DNA of 64,000 nt from Cyathus striatus (GCA_025738555.1 JAOVFP010000016.1:2046001-2110000); one strand, 5' to 3'. Counted from the stretch's first letter, positions 12,596 to 24,901 are shown. The notes: generated by a model not told the origin, from the sequence alone. Numbers and translations: made by a program.

Positions 12596-14708
12596 CTAAC
12601 TTGAAGATATCAAATTACACAGCAACTCATCCACAGCTCGCAGGTCAATGCTCCGATGTACCTCATTTCGGAATTTAGATGGTGAGATAGATTCAAGGCT
12701 GTGAGTTACATCGAGGATAAACCCAGGGACTTCAGCCACTTCTCCGCCTGCAGCTACCCTTGCCCGAATTAACTTGTGGATTGTTTCAATTATTGTGCTG
12801 GCTGTTGGTCTTTTTGCTGCATTCTGCTGCCAACATTGCTCCATCAATGCCCACGCACGAGGAGTTAATCCCCATCGACGACATGGAAGGCTATTTTGAG
12901 CTGGTAAGCTCGGTCTTTCTCCTCGCATCACTTTGAGCATTACTGCCGGATCGCGGACTATCTCATAGAATGGGTTGGTTCCTGTGAATATCTACGAAAT
13001 TGGTATAAATGTATGCGTTTCAATATGAAGAAAGGAAAGTTACCTCGTAACAAACACATGAAAATGCATATATATCGCTTGCCGTAGTTGGTCTTGCATT
13101 ATCGTTCTCTGGGTCCATAAGCTCTGGCGCAGTCCATCTTACGGTGCCGCCGATGCTTGCTGAGCTCTCGAGTGATGTCCAACGGAGTATTTCTGCGTCA
13201 ACGACGGTGGAAAGGCCAAAATCTGCGAGGCACGCTCTTCCTCCAGGGGTTATAAGGATGTTAGCCTACGAATGTATATTTTGTTAATTGGGTTTTTCAT
13301 TGGATGAATGCCCATATACAGACCCCTTTTAGATCTCCGTGTATTACTTCGTTAGCATGAAGGTAGGAGATTCCCTCGATTGTATCTAACACCTAACTAT
13401 ATTGTTAGCCAGTGGGCTGAACGTAGGATACAATCCATTGGCTTACAAGTAATGTTCTGTTTACATTGGGATTGCGCTTCAGATGCTCGTTTATATTTCC
13501 GCGTTCCATCCAGGGAGAAGTAAGGCATATTCGACCGAAGGCATCAACAAGATGGTATATCCCGTAGAAAGGAAGCACATTTTCATGACAAAGATGACCC
13601 CATAATATTCCCTCTTTAGAAAAAGCCTATGAATTATATTATTAATTTCTATTTGAGTGGGAGAATCTGAGAGCTCTAACCTTCAGTAGATCATCTATAT
13701 GAGAGCGTTGGTAAACTTTTACAACTTTAAGACACACAGCTTGCCCGCGAAACTGGCCTTTCCAAATTTCACCGAAATGACCTGCTGTAACAGCAGATTC
13801 TTCCACCTTGACTCCATCCAACGTAAAACATTTCGGGTAAAGGGAAGCTTTTCTTGACAGTCTTAAAGCGGTGATGAGAAGTCGTTTCTGCATTTTGGTA
13901 TGTAGTCCCTCAAAGTCTAAGGCCTGGTACTTTATTTTAGCTATTACCTGTATTCAAGCAAGGCTGGGATGCATACCATTTGTAAGAAATCCAAGATGAT
14001 TTGAGCATCATTGCCTCTTTTACTAAGTAGAGCTCGATATTTATCTTTATCCTTAGTTATTTGGTATATTGCTGAAGATATATCCAAGACGTTCAAGGTA
14101 TTCCGCCCCTGAGAGTGAATCGGAATTGGTATTGAAGTAGGCGGTGAAGATAGAGTCGAGGCGGACGTTGAGAAACTGTCTGGTCTTTTGCCTTTATGAA
14201 ATGCAAAATAGATTGGGACTGAAACCTGAAGATGTTAAATTCAAATGTTAGCTGTAATAATAAATGGAGTACACACCTCTGAGCTGGATTCATTTTTTGC
14301 ACTCTTGTACTCAGAGTGCCGCCTGCGTATTTCGTAGTAGACATGAGAACACAATCCCTCGAATTCCCTTTGGGAGAGCTTTGAGAGGGGGCCTCGGGTT
14401 TTATCTTCAGAGTATAGTTAATATCATGAAATTGTACACTGGCCCTGCCTTTACCTTGACGTGTTTTCATTGATGTATTTCGAGCCAGTTGTTCTGAGGC
14501 AAGGTCCACGCATAGAGTATGAAGAGGTGCATTACCAAAGGATAGCAGACTTCGACGTATTGCAGTCCACTCATCATACTTCCATAACACTAGCCATTTT
14601 TAATAAGAAAGCGGAAGCGTAAATGATATACTAACATGATGGATTTTGAGCTATTATACCTCTTGCAACTTGATACATCAATGCGATGTCGCCATGAAAT
14701 GCTGACAT
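12596..14708 (-). CDS. TKL-like protein kinase C (spliced)
   Basis: Tandem duplicate of kinase B with the same exon structure. Start at 14708 (MSAFHGDIALMYQVARG). It keeps the N-terminal helical region, pre-kinase module, Gly-rich loop AGHFGEIWKG, lysine in VCLKVVKV, HGDLKG near 13330, DFGLS near 13220, APEL near 13125 and tail SLESISPSKFRNEV. Intron placements match B. Differences from B are mostly synonymous or conservative (for example RIH to TIH in the C-lobe), suggesting both copies are under constraint or that the duplication is recent. No break was found. Confidence 0.8.
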
Positions 14709-15114
14709 ATTCTGGCTCTTCGTTTGCTAGCGTGATAGGTAGTAGGGGTGTGTGGTTGGAACTCGAAAGGTCGTGCATCGTGCATATAAAATCATGTTCA
14801 TTGGCGGATCGACGTTGAAGCTAGCGCTCGAGTACTGCGTGTTAACGTTGATAATTAAGGCTGTGCGTGATAGTAGTATATAGTAGGGTGTACGGATGTC
14901 TTGGGTTACTGGGTTACTGACACATGTGCGTCAATCAAGCCTAGTTCTCAATCATCGAAAGCTGTGAAATCTTCGAAAAGAAGATTCGTTTTTTCGATGC
15001 CCTCGTACTATGTATCTCCATGTGATCTTTTGTGTAAATAGGGTATAATGACCGTAACATGTTCCGGCTGTGCACGAAGAAAGCGAAAACTTTCATACCC
15101 ACAACCATAGCAAC
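14709..15114. other. flank between kinase C and kinase D
   Basis: The first 340 bases belong to the duplicated unit and resemble 11430-11796, probably the promoter of kinase C. The remainder is the 3' flank of kinase D. No gene seen. Confidence 0.5.
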
Positions 15115-17450
15115 CTACAACTCCCTTAACAACTCAATGACTTGTGCATTATCACTGTTCGAGTTGGAGTTATTCTGAACGGCTCTTCTAAAGCGCACAG
15201 ACGACAACTCTTCCCAATTTTGCACAGGCCTTGGATCCGAGGAATCTATCAGAAGCCTATTTAAAGCTTCCTTTATGTTTGGTCGCTCAGCAGGTTCCCG
15301 TCGCCAACAATCCTGCATAATACTCCATATCTCCTCCGTCAGACCACGGTAGAAAACCGACTCGGGATAGCGCGACTTAAGATCAGGCTGTGAAGGCTTC
15401 TTGCCTCTGCTAATTCTCAGTGTAACAGCTGCATCGCGTGAGATTTCATAGAATGGAACCTTTCCAGTGAAGAGCTATTCAGTTATATAAACTTAGTTGT
15501 CACTATACGCCAGATACATAGCACATAAAAAGACTAACCTCGTAGCATACACAAGCAAACGCGTAGACGTCGCTTTCCTTAGTCGTTCGAACATCTTCGA
15601 TATCCGGATCGACAAGCTCCGGTGCCTGCCAGCGAACTGTGCCTCCGGTGCTTACAGTGCTTTGCATCGATGTCCATTTTATCACTTCAGGATCAGACAT
15701 GGATGATAGTCCAAAGTCACTTAGGCACCCTCTTCCGGTTGATGTAACTAGGATGTTCGCCTAGAAGCTCCAACTGTGAGTTTTACATTCACTTTGAAAG
15801 AATGTGAACTCACTCCTTTGAGATCCCCATGCACTATGTTGTTCTCGTGAAGGTAGGAAATCCCGTGTGCGATATCTCTTAAAAGAAGAGGTCGACTTGT
15901 ATAAGGAAGCCGTTGTATGTATTCAACTACATTGCCGTTTTCCATCCAAGGAGATACAAGACATATGCGACCGTGTTCGTCGCCAAGATGATATATGCCA
16001 TAAAAAGGAAGGAGATTGGGATGCGATAGCTGACTCCAAAGTATGGCCTCCTTTGCATATGCCTTCCAAAAGCTTAAGCAATGGAAAAAGATAGGCAGTG
16101 GATTACACACCTTCAGTAATTTTTCTATGTGAGAATTTTGATATGCTTTTACGATTTTCAAACACACACTCGAGCCGTGGAAATCCCCCTTCCATACTTC
16201 ACCGAAATGTCCTGCAGCCACTGCAAGCCCGGTTTGCTGTATACCTTTGAGAGTGAAACACTGAGGATAAAGTCCCGACTTATTTGAAAGTCGCAAAAGG
16301 GCATGTACGAAATCACCTCTCGGGAATAATGGGTCTTGGTTACGATCCAAAAGCTGTACAGACTGTGCGTTAGCTAAGGTACTAATGACAGAAGGAAAAC
16401 TTTTACCGTTTGAAGTACATTGAGAATGCACTGTGCTTTTTCACCTCGAAACTCCAAGAGGGATTTATATTTTGCTATATTGCGAAATATAGTAACAAAC
16501 GTATCCGAAAGTTCTTTCACTGGTAATTCATATTCTGAAGTATTCAAAGTTTGTCCTCCTAGTGATTGGGAATGACCTTGTATTTGAACGACTACCCCTT
16601 GGAGTATGTTCTGCACTAAACATTGAAGGAAGTTAGCACCTGAGTAAACACAAACACAGGAACCAACCAAGTATGAGGTCATCTGGTGAGAGCTCGAGAT
16701 ATATATCGAGAAGTAATGGGTAATCTTTAAACAATTTTTTTGCACTGGAAGCCGCCTCCTGGGATCCACCACCATCACTTCGACACGTTAATTCATATGG
16801 TGTATTCTTCCGCTATTTCATGCTTACTCACTTGAGTAATAGCTGTTGGAAATTGGAATATTGATCTGAATTCTCTGAGAAGGTGGATTTCGCAAGTTTA
16901 ACAAAAGTCATGGCCATATTGTCATCTTTTTGGCGGACGACGGAAGCCTCCCTTGGATATCCGGTTTCTTGTCTAGCAAGGCTTTCCGTATCGGTTCTCG
17001 TGGAGGGATCCCCACTGCTATTTTGACTATTTTGAAATGAATTGGACATGTCCATAAGGTGTTGAAAACTGAATGACTTTCGATCTTTAATCCAGTTTAA
17101 AAAGCATGGTCGCAAGAAATAATGCTCTATGGCTTACTCAATAGTTCTGAATACTGGCTCGAGTTCTCTTTTGGTGATATAGGCGAAGACAGAGACTGAA
17201 AGAAAGCGCTAGAACTAGTGCGAGCAAGTGTGCGCCCCCTCGTTAAATAATGTGAAGGTTCAATGAAGTCAAGGTCATCCTCGTTGTCAGATCCGCCGGA
17301 GTCGCTGTCATTGAGTGATGAGAGTCGAAACTTGGGAATGGTCTCTTCAGGGGAGGAATGTCGCCGTCGTCCTTCCGAAAACTTTCAGTCTAATACCTAA
17401 GAAATCATGTTTACGATGAACTTACTGCGGCTTGAACGAGGTGTAGACAT
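15115..17450 (-). CDS. TKL-like protein kinase D with Ser-rich N-terminus (spliced)
   Basis: Kinase closest to E and F. A likely start at 17450 gives MSTPRSSR; the first splice is uncertain. Next come a Ser/Asp-rich region (LNDSDSGGSDNEDDLDF near 17300), a low-complexity stretch, KKLFKDYPLLLDIYLEL near 16720 and the pre-kinase module (AKYKSLLEFRGEKAQCILNV near 16460). No P-loop is present, unlike E and F. The kinase has AGHFGEVWKG, VCLKIVKAY, HGDLKG near 15815, DFGLSSMSD, APELVDP near 15625 and IMQDCWRREPAERPN, then tail motif WEELSSVRFRRAV and a leucine-rich end. Introns again follow LLK, HGDLKG and CVCYE. Catalytic residues are intact. Confidence is high for the kinase and moderate for the N-terminus. 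Confidence 0.75.
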
Positions 17451-17912
17451 TGTGAAGTGGCTTCCGATATTGAAGCGAATGAATTTGGCTTGCAAGGATC
17501 ATGGTGTCTATTGTGATTCTACAGCTTTATATCCAGTGCGTTTGAGTTTGAAGAGCGCTAACAGTCATGTGCACGAGTATTGGACCTGTGCAAATTGACA
17601 GCTTGTGTGAGGGTCACCCTGCGCAGCATCTTTTGTTACATCGCCATCGGCAAAACTCGGGATTCGAGATATCAACAAGTCAACAAGTCACGAATTACTT
17701 ACGGAAATGAAAACTACGTTATATTTTATCCTAGGACTTACACAGACACGTGTTCATATTAAATCGCAAACAGGATCGGCCTGCGCCTCTCACCATTACA
17801 GAGTATAAATATTACATTTCCTTCAGTAACTTGCTCGACATGAATTAATTGGAATTACCATACATACATAGCCTATTAGTAACTATACCAATTCGTTCCA
17901 AGCTTGCGCGGG

Positions 17913-19236
17913 CAAGGGGTGTCAGATCCTCCGATCTTGGAACATAGGGATTTTGCAACAACCCTGACTCTCTGTGATGTCGGGTAACTCCGAGTACCGG
18001 CAACCCAACGGCACTAGCTTGAGATCAGTTCGGCTAATCGGCTGTCTTACCCAAACCTTCGCAGTGCGCACAACCTTTGCATACTTAGACGTAGATGTAG
18101 TAGCTATGCCTTGGTTGAAAGCTATATCAACTCATTTTGATATTATTGTAACCCCCTTTTAATCTCCTAAGTTCAATAAAGACAGTGGAAGAGAAGTTTG
18201 GAAGTAATTAGTAGCTGAAATTGCTTGGTAAGTCGTGGAATCGTGGATCAATATTGTAATCTAAATTACATGCGGCTGCATCTGTAATATAACCGTACGT
18301 TAAACTAGGAATCGACCTTGGTGATAAAGTTGTAAATTTACGTTGCCTGCGCGTTGTGCGGATTCTTCTTGTAGGATGCGCGTGCTTGAGTTTTGGTAAC
18401 TACATGACATAGATGAGACAGAATTTGTAGAATTGAAATTGAAGTATCCATGTCAAAAACATTATACGCTAGTGGATCATCTGGATGCCTATTTGAAGTA
18501 CAGTTGTGTAACGCGAAGGGGTATGTTAAATAGGGCGAACCGAGTATCCACTGAAAGGTCGCCCCCACCCCCGGACATGGTGGAATTAGACGCGGGGTAT
18601 GTTGGATATGGGGATATGAAATGGCATATGAGCTCAGTACAAACGAGAATCGCTCAAATATGTGCACTAGAGGATGTGTATAAGTAATATGTATATGCTA
18701 AGGATAAACTTCTATTGCCTTCGTACCTGCAAATTCTGCCCTACACTTCAAGCTTTCTGATGCCCTGTCAACTGATCCTCCTCAACGTTATATCCATGTT
18801 TGAAATAGGTAGAGCATCGGTTACACAAAACATTCTGTGTTCCTAGTTGCGCATCTCCTTTCTAGTAGGGCTATTGTCGAAGTTTCCAAATAAAGAGAAA
18901 AAAATGGGATCGATGTACTCGGAAAGGGAAGTGGTGTTCACAGTATATATATAAGGATTCAATGGGATAAAATATTTACAACATCTGTCAACTTCCAACT
19001 TCCATCGTGCTTGAATTACTGAAGAGAACAAGACGCGCCAGGACGACGCGTTGTGCTACAAATACGAGTGCTATGTTGAGTGCTATAGTAATAATACTGT
19101 AGATAGATAGAGGGGTAAGCGGCGTATGCGAGGATGCTGTCGGAGATTCAACATGGTGGCAACGAGCTATACCGCTTTTGGGGGGGGGAGGGGTCTACGG
19201 ATTATGTTCCAAGATCGGAGGATCTGACACCCCTTG
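17913..19236. mobile_element. non-autonomous hAT-like element with 34-base TIRs
   Basis: A 34-base perfect inverted repeat (17913-17946 and 19203-19236), beginning CAAGGGGTGTCAGATCC, bounds 1,324 bases. Immediately outside are TGCGCGGG (17905-17912) and TGCGCCGG (19237-19244), an 8-base duplication with one mismatch. The TIR start resembles the CAGNGGTGTC ends typical of hAT transposons, which make 8-base duplications. No transposase-like reading frame is present, so it would depend on a transposase elsewhere. Sitting in the gap between kinases D and E, it interrupts no gene. Confidence 0.75.
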
Positions 19237-19509
19237 TGCGCCGGTATTGCATATTTAAACCATCTATATATTAGAAGAAGACGCAAGATATATTTTATAT
19301 TCGGGCACTCATTCGATTCCATGCCCCACAACAATTTTACGAACATTATCAGAATTTCTCCATCAGCCAGTATCAGAATATGAATGCCTCTTGCAGTGAA
19401 TGAGGAAGCTCGCTCGTACCTGAAGTTGCCACCGGAATGCATTTGTTTTCGCTGTTCAGTGAGCTCGAGAGTGGATTTAAATGTTCTTAAGCTAGCACTA
19501 CCACGGCCA

Positions 19510-21777
19510 TTACAACTCTCCTAATAATTCAAGTACCATTTCGACGTCATAGCCTGACGAAAACCGGCTGAATTTGTTTTCGATTGTTTTTCGAAATTGA
19601 GCGGACGACAGCCCTTCCCAGCTTTGATCTGGTCTTGGATGTGTGGAATTACTCGGAATCTTTTCCAGAACTTGATTTATGTTCGGTCGTTCAGTAGGAT
19701 CAAGTTTCCAACAATCTTGCATGAGAGTCCACATTTCCTCCGTCAGCCCACGAGAAAAAACCGATTTGGGAGCGCGCGATTCAAGGTCAGGGCGTGATGG
19801 CTTCTCGCCTCTACCAACTCTCAACATGACAGTATAATCCCGGGATATTTCATAGAATGGAACTTTTCCCGTGAAAACCTATTACGAATCCATGCAGGTC
19901 AATATAGGAATTGTATTGGCCTGATAAATATCGAATGCCTAACCTCGTAGCAGACACAACCAAACGCGTAAACATCACTTTCTTTAGTTAGAAAGGCATG
20001 GTCAATTACAGGGTCAAAAAGCTCGGGAGCTTGCCAGCGGATTGTACCTCCAGAAGTTACAGTGCTTTGCAGTGATGTCCATTGTAATATTTCAGGATCT
20101 GTCATGGAAGACAATCCAAAGTCACCCAGACATGGTCGTCCCGATGAAGTTACCAAGATGTTCGCCTGGAGGCATTACAGCCAATGAATGAAATCATCCA
20201 TAACTAACGACGTAAGAATAGGACTCACTCCTTTGAGATCCCCATGTACAATATTTATGTTTTCGTCATGAAGGTAGGAAACTCCACGAGCGATTTCTTT
20301 CAGGAGGTAAAGACGGTTCGCATCAGGAAAGTGCTCCAAATATACCTTGATGTTACCATTATCCATCCAGGGCGAGACAAGACATATGCGACCAAGCTCA
20401 TCACCAAGGTGATGTACACCATAAAATGGAAGAAGGTTGGGATGCGATAGTTGGCTCCACAGGATGGCTTCTTTTTTGTATGCCTTTTAATATAGTGGAT
20501 GCATTAATAAACGCATGATAATGTACTAGTCGATTACTACGTACATTCAGCAGTTTGCTAATATTAGAATTATGATATGCTTTCAATACCTTCAGACACA
20601 TATTAGAACCATGGAAATCCCCTTTCCATACTTCGCCAAAGCCACCTGAGTCCACCATTGCAAACCCATTGCGTTTTATATTGTGCAGAATAAAACATTG
20701 GGGGTAAAGGTTTGACCTTTTGGACAGGCGTAGAAGTGCACGCATGAAGCCTACCCGGTTCATAAATGACGAGCCTTGTTTATGATCCAGAAGCTAAAAT
20801 TGCGTATTCAAGAGCTAGTAATTTTCATTGAAAAAATGATCACTTACCATCTGGAGTGCATCCAAAATAATCTGTGCTTTCTCGCCCCGAAAATCCAACA
20901 AGGATTTAAACTTCGACTTATCCTGAAATATACCAGAAAAAGCATCAATGAGAAGCTCCCTTTCATCTTTGTAGGCATATATGTGAGCACTCATTGAACC
21001 AGAAGCATATTGTAGCCCACCGTCTGATGGTTCAGTCCCCTCAGTTACTTCCATGGCATTTTGAGGTGAAACAATTGATGTAAGTGCAGAGCTTCTGCTT
21101 GTGATCAAAATATTACCTGTATTGCCAGGTGGAAAGAACTTCTCCACTTCTTCCGGAGATTCACCAGCATTGTCAAAGACCGTAAGCCAGTTAGTCTCGT
21201 TGCGAGAGATGGACCGTAATTGCAAGGCGGTCATATCGAAGCTTCGTGCTGTTTTTTGTTCAGATGTCGCATCAATCCAATATGTACCAGAAAAGCTATC
21301 GGGAGTGAGTAATTTCGTAGCACGATACAAAAATAATGCTCACTAATTGGCCATTTTATCCATAAACTTCAAACATATCAGAGTCTTTCCAACTCCACCC
21401 GCCCCGTACAAGAGAAATAGTTTTCTCCTCGGGATAGTGTCCTTCCTAGAACTATCGAGTTCAAAATGTTTATAAAGTCTATGAAGATATGCTTTTCGTC
21501 CGACGAAGTCCTGACTGAGTAAAGGACTGGTAATGGATAGTGGCAACTCGTCAAAACTGTTCTCTGGAGAGCTAGACCTAATGAATCTGGAGCTTCCGTT
21601 CGAGAAACTGTCCCAGGGAAAGCGAGGCCGAAACAGTCCGGGGTTATCTTGCGAGGGGATGACGTCCTTAGACGCTGAAGAGGTGGTGGAGTCTGGTGGA
21701 AGATCATCCTCACTCATGGGTGTTGGCGAAGCACACTGTTCATCATCTATGTCGGCAAATCGAGCATTCATATGCAT
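19510..21777 (-). CDS. NB-ARC-like P-loop / TKL kinase fusion protein E
   Basis: Start at 21777 (MHMNARFADIDDEQ) by analogy with F. A Ser/Pro-rich N-terminus of about 75 residues is followed by DFVGRKAYLHRL and a Walker A motif (YGAGGVGKT near 21410), an intron, WIDATSEQ, a Walker B-like strand NWLTVFDNAGE near 21190 and sensor strand GNILITSRS near 21100: a truncated STAND/NB-ARC nucleotide-binding domain without ARC2 or C-terminal repeats. A linker and pre-kinase module (KFKSLLDFRGEKAQIILDAL near 20890) lead into a full kinase: DSGGFGEVWKG, MCLKVLKAY, HGDLKG near 20238, DFGLSS near 20110, APELFDP near 20015, LMQDCWKLDPTERPN, tail WEGLSSAQFRKTI. Likely cytoplasmic, possibly an innate-recognition-type regulator whose nucleotide domain controls a kinase output (inference). 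Confidence 0.8.
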
Positions 21778-21960
21778 TCCAGTAGTAATTCTATCTTGAC
21801 GCGGACGGAGGATCAACGCAATGTATAGCAGCGAACAGTAAGATCAACGGACTAGTGCGGGACAGTAATTTTGCGAGTAGAAGTTGAAGTTAAACCCACG
21901 AGATGCCGCACAGCTACACGCCTGTCGTCAGCTTGCCATTACAAATTAAATTATCATAGT

Positions 21961-22255
21961 ACATAGAAGTAAGCAAGGACACATATGTACATACATTTAG
22001 TGTTCTTCTGAGTCCCTGAAGCTGAAGGCTAAGCGGTTGTGAGGCATGAGTCCCTGGGCCTGACTCCCAGTCAGTAACCAGTGTAACGCCTATTCCGTAC
22101 AAGTCTCAGAGCAGCGAAGTAGGTGCATACATTGAACACCTCAGTCTCGTCGATTGGGGTCATATTACGATATGCTTACAGTAGTTGCCAGTCGCGTACC
22201 GTTTTGTTGGGCCTAGGTATGTATGTACATATGTGTCCTTGTCTACTTCTATGTA
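21961..22255. repeat. short inverted repeat, possible MITE
   Basis: A segment near 21961-21998 (core AAGGACACATATGTACATAC) recurs inverted near 22217-22255, with about 220 bases between. The arms match over about 35 bases apart from a few central changes. I see no clear target duplication, so a small foldback element is only a suggestion. Confidence 0.45.
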
Positions 22256-22439
22256 AAGTTTAATAATGGAACATGCGCAAGACATACGAGCAAATCGCTA
22301 CCCCACACTTTGTTGATCTTATCCTTGACTGCTACATATTGCATTGACCCTCGTCAAGATATAATTTCATCACTGTTATTTCTGACATGTTTAGGAATAC
22401 TCATTCTGTTAACAGAGATAACAAACTACGTGCTCTGCT

Positions 22440-23100
22440 AGCACCCAGGATCGACGAGGTCACTGATCTTCCGCTTCGTACCGGACCTCCCTCACCTCTG
22501 GAAATCAAGTTGCCCCTCTACGCTCGCAAGACCAACTCCCCCACACATGTTCAACCCACTCAAACTCGTCCCCTGGCACAGGCTCAATCCCAGGTTCCAG
22601 CTCAACCCGAGGGCACGTTCAGCCTCAAGCACTCAATTAGGCCGCTCAATCTCGCCCCCTGTCACCAGCTCGACCCGAGTCGCAAGTCCAATCGCAGCCG
22701 ACACCAGTTCCACCCCAGACCAACTCACCCCTGCCATCGTCACGAAAACGCGTAAGCACCGAAATGAGGCAGACAAATGAGTAATAAGATTACATACTTC
22801 GCTTTTATCGCTCATCCTGTATATGAACCAACACAGGCGTTGTGAATCGAGGAGAATCCACTGGGTAACGAGGCAGATTTCCACGCGTTCCGGGAAACAC
22901 TGCCAACAGACTTACGAAGCGTAAGTTTTCTTTTTTTTTTTCTTTCGTTGTTATCCTGATGCCAATTTTACTTGGAGATGTGACTGAGGGAATGCGCTGG
23001 GTTGGAGGTTGTAGAGGGGATGGGATAGTAGAGGGGACCAGGGGCAGCGGATGAGGTAGAGGTGAGGATACTGGAGGGGGGTAGCAGGTGAGGTAACAGT
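22440..23100 (+). repeat. interspersed repeat R, copy 1 (coding remnant)
   Basis: Related to 41542-42420 in the opposite orientation. It contains the C-terminal part of a Pro/Gln/Ser-rich reading frame with the repeated motif QAQSQVPAQPEG and the shared ending KHRNEADK before a stop at 22780. The following 3' flank (for example the TTTTACTTGGAGATGTGACTG block near 22970 and the tract near 23020) is also shared. The frame is disturbed relative to the copy at 42 kb, so this copy looks decayed. Confidence 0.6.
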
Positions 23101-23519
23101 ATAGCAAGGAGCACCCAATGAACAATCGCTACTATAGTTGACAAGACTTGATTCAATTCGAGTCAATTCGACCCAAATCCGATCGCACTCAATTTCTCAC
23201 TCAGTTTCGGCTCGATTCCAACGCACCTGATTTTCTCTGGGTCGTTGAAGCTTCGAAGCTTGACTTTAGCGGAAGCATGCGCACTAGCTTGGGTTAAATA
23301 AAGCCGATGTAAATACCCCTCTACAGTACTTGGCTTTTCGATTCCCAAAAGTGGATGACTCTGGAGCGGGAAAATTGCATAATAGTTTGTACATATTTAC
23401 AGATCTTATATATATTAACATCCCTCATCTTCGTCCGCCTTAGCTCATCTCAGCCCACTTACTGCGCCAACACTGTTCAGCAGCTCCTCTTAATCTACGT
23501 ATTAAGCACCAATTTACGC
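23101..23519. other. intergenic, promoter of SRPK-like kinase
   Basis: No gene is supported. The open frame running from 23355 into the kinase lacks conserved residues before the methionine at 23520, so it is treated as 5' untranslated sequence. Confidence 0.5.
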
Positions 23520-24901
23520 ATGGGACTGCCGTTGGAGTGCGCAAACCACTACTACGTAGGCGGTTTTCATCCTATGAACATCGGCGAGACGATCAACAAT
23601 CGTTACCACGTCATCAACAAACTTGGCTTTGGAGCCTACAGCACGGTATGGCTCGTTGAAGACCTGATTATGAAGCGCTTTGCTTCTCTGAAAGTGCTTT
23701 CTGCTGATTCGTCCGCCGTTTCTTGTGAACTTGCTGTCTCGCGACGCCTTCAGCAGCGGCAAGCGCAATGGGAGTCCCACCCTGGCAAGGATCATGTGAT
23801 CCGCATATTCGACACATTCATAATTGAAGGCCCAAACGGAACGCATCACTGTATTGTTACTGAACTCCTTGGTATAGGTCTGAATGCGATCGCCATACGA
23901 TCGTTCTATAGAACAAATCGTGCTAAACTTCCGCCAAATGTAACTAGGCAGCTCGCAGCACAGGTTGCGCTTGGTGTTGCGTATCTTCACAAGTGCGGTA
24001 TTATTCATGGCGGTAAGCGATCATGCTTATTTACGCCATGCTCTTAAGCACTTACCAGTATTCTGTTGTAGACCTACACCTTGGAAACGTGCTTTTCTAC
24101 TCTCCCGAGTTCGAAAACGCATCTCTTACGGAGCTGAACCGTATTTATGGGGAACCGTCGGTTCTTCCCATCAAGTATTGGAATGATGAGAATCCAGTCC
24201 CCCCTTCCAGACACCGTCCTGCCATGATAGCCCATCGAGGCCGCCGATCTTCCCTGGTCAGGATTTGCCTCTCTTCTGCTGACATTCGCGTCAGGATCTG
24301 TGATTTCGGAGAATCGTCTTTCCGCACTTCATATCATCGGTCCGACAAGCCTTTAACATCTAACATGCCTCTCGTGCTTCGCGCTCCTGAAATTATCTTC
24401 CATGATATGGTTTATCCCGCTCCTTCGATGGACATTTGGGCTCTTGGAGTCCTTTTGTACATGATTCTGAACGATATGCATGTTCCATTCAAACCGTATT
24501 ACGATGAAGAGAAGGAAGCGATTAAAGACATGGTTGTTATGCTTGGAAGGCTTCCAGACAGATGGTGGAACGCTTGGGCTGAACGTGCTGAATACTTCCA
24601 GGAAAATGGCATTTGTCTAAGAACGAAGCGGATGGTGCCATATGTCGGTATTGGTATCTTAGGGAAGGAGGATTTTAGTGTGGAAGAGGACAATGCGTTT
24701 CGAAGTCTGTTGTACAAAATATTTCGCTATGCGCCAGAGGAAAGGATTAATGCCGAAGAGGTAGTACGACTCCTTCCTGGTGATTGGAAGAGGAGGATGC
24801 GACAGAATGTGGTGAGGAATGGAGAGGCAGCTGACACTGAATTAGCAATCAATAGTGAAAGTGGACGGGAACAGAGCCTCATTACAATTACGGTTGTTTA
24901 A
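23520..24901 (+). CDS. SRPK-like (CMGC) serine/threonine kinase
   Basis: About 440 residues from two exons, with a 59-base intron at 24013-24071 splitting the catalytic Asp codon. Start at 23520 gives MGLPLECANHYYVGGFHPM, matching the YxxGGYHPVxIGD opening of SR-protein kinases. Motifs in order: NKLGFGAYSTVWL (Gly loop), FASLKVLSA (ATP lysine), IIHGDLHLGN (catalytic loop, HGD in place of HRD), the activation region with ICDFGESSF, VLRAPEI, and a C-lobe MDIWALGVLLYMI. The spacer between the N and C lobes of the SRPK family is short here, as in the many fungal SRPK-like paralogues. Family members phosphorylate Arg-Ser-rich splicing factors; whether this divergent copy does is unknown. The reading frame is intact. 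Confidence 0.85.

Larger units (their letters stand above)
9268..15047. repeat. tandem segmental duplication of a 2.5-kb kinase unit
   Basis: Two direct copies, about 9268-11796 and 12553-15047, each contain a complete kinase gene plus about 350 bases of upstream flank and a short 3' flank beginning GACGTGAATG. The copies are closely similar through coding exons, introns and promoters, with scattered substitutions and small indels. A 750-base spacer (11797-12552) separates them. The arrangement indicates a recent tandem duplication. Confidence 0.85.
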
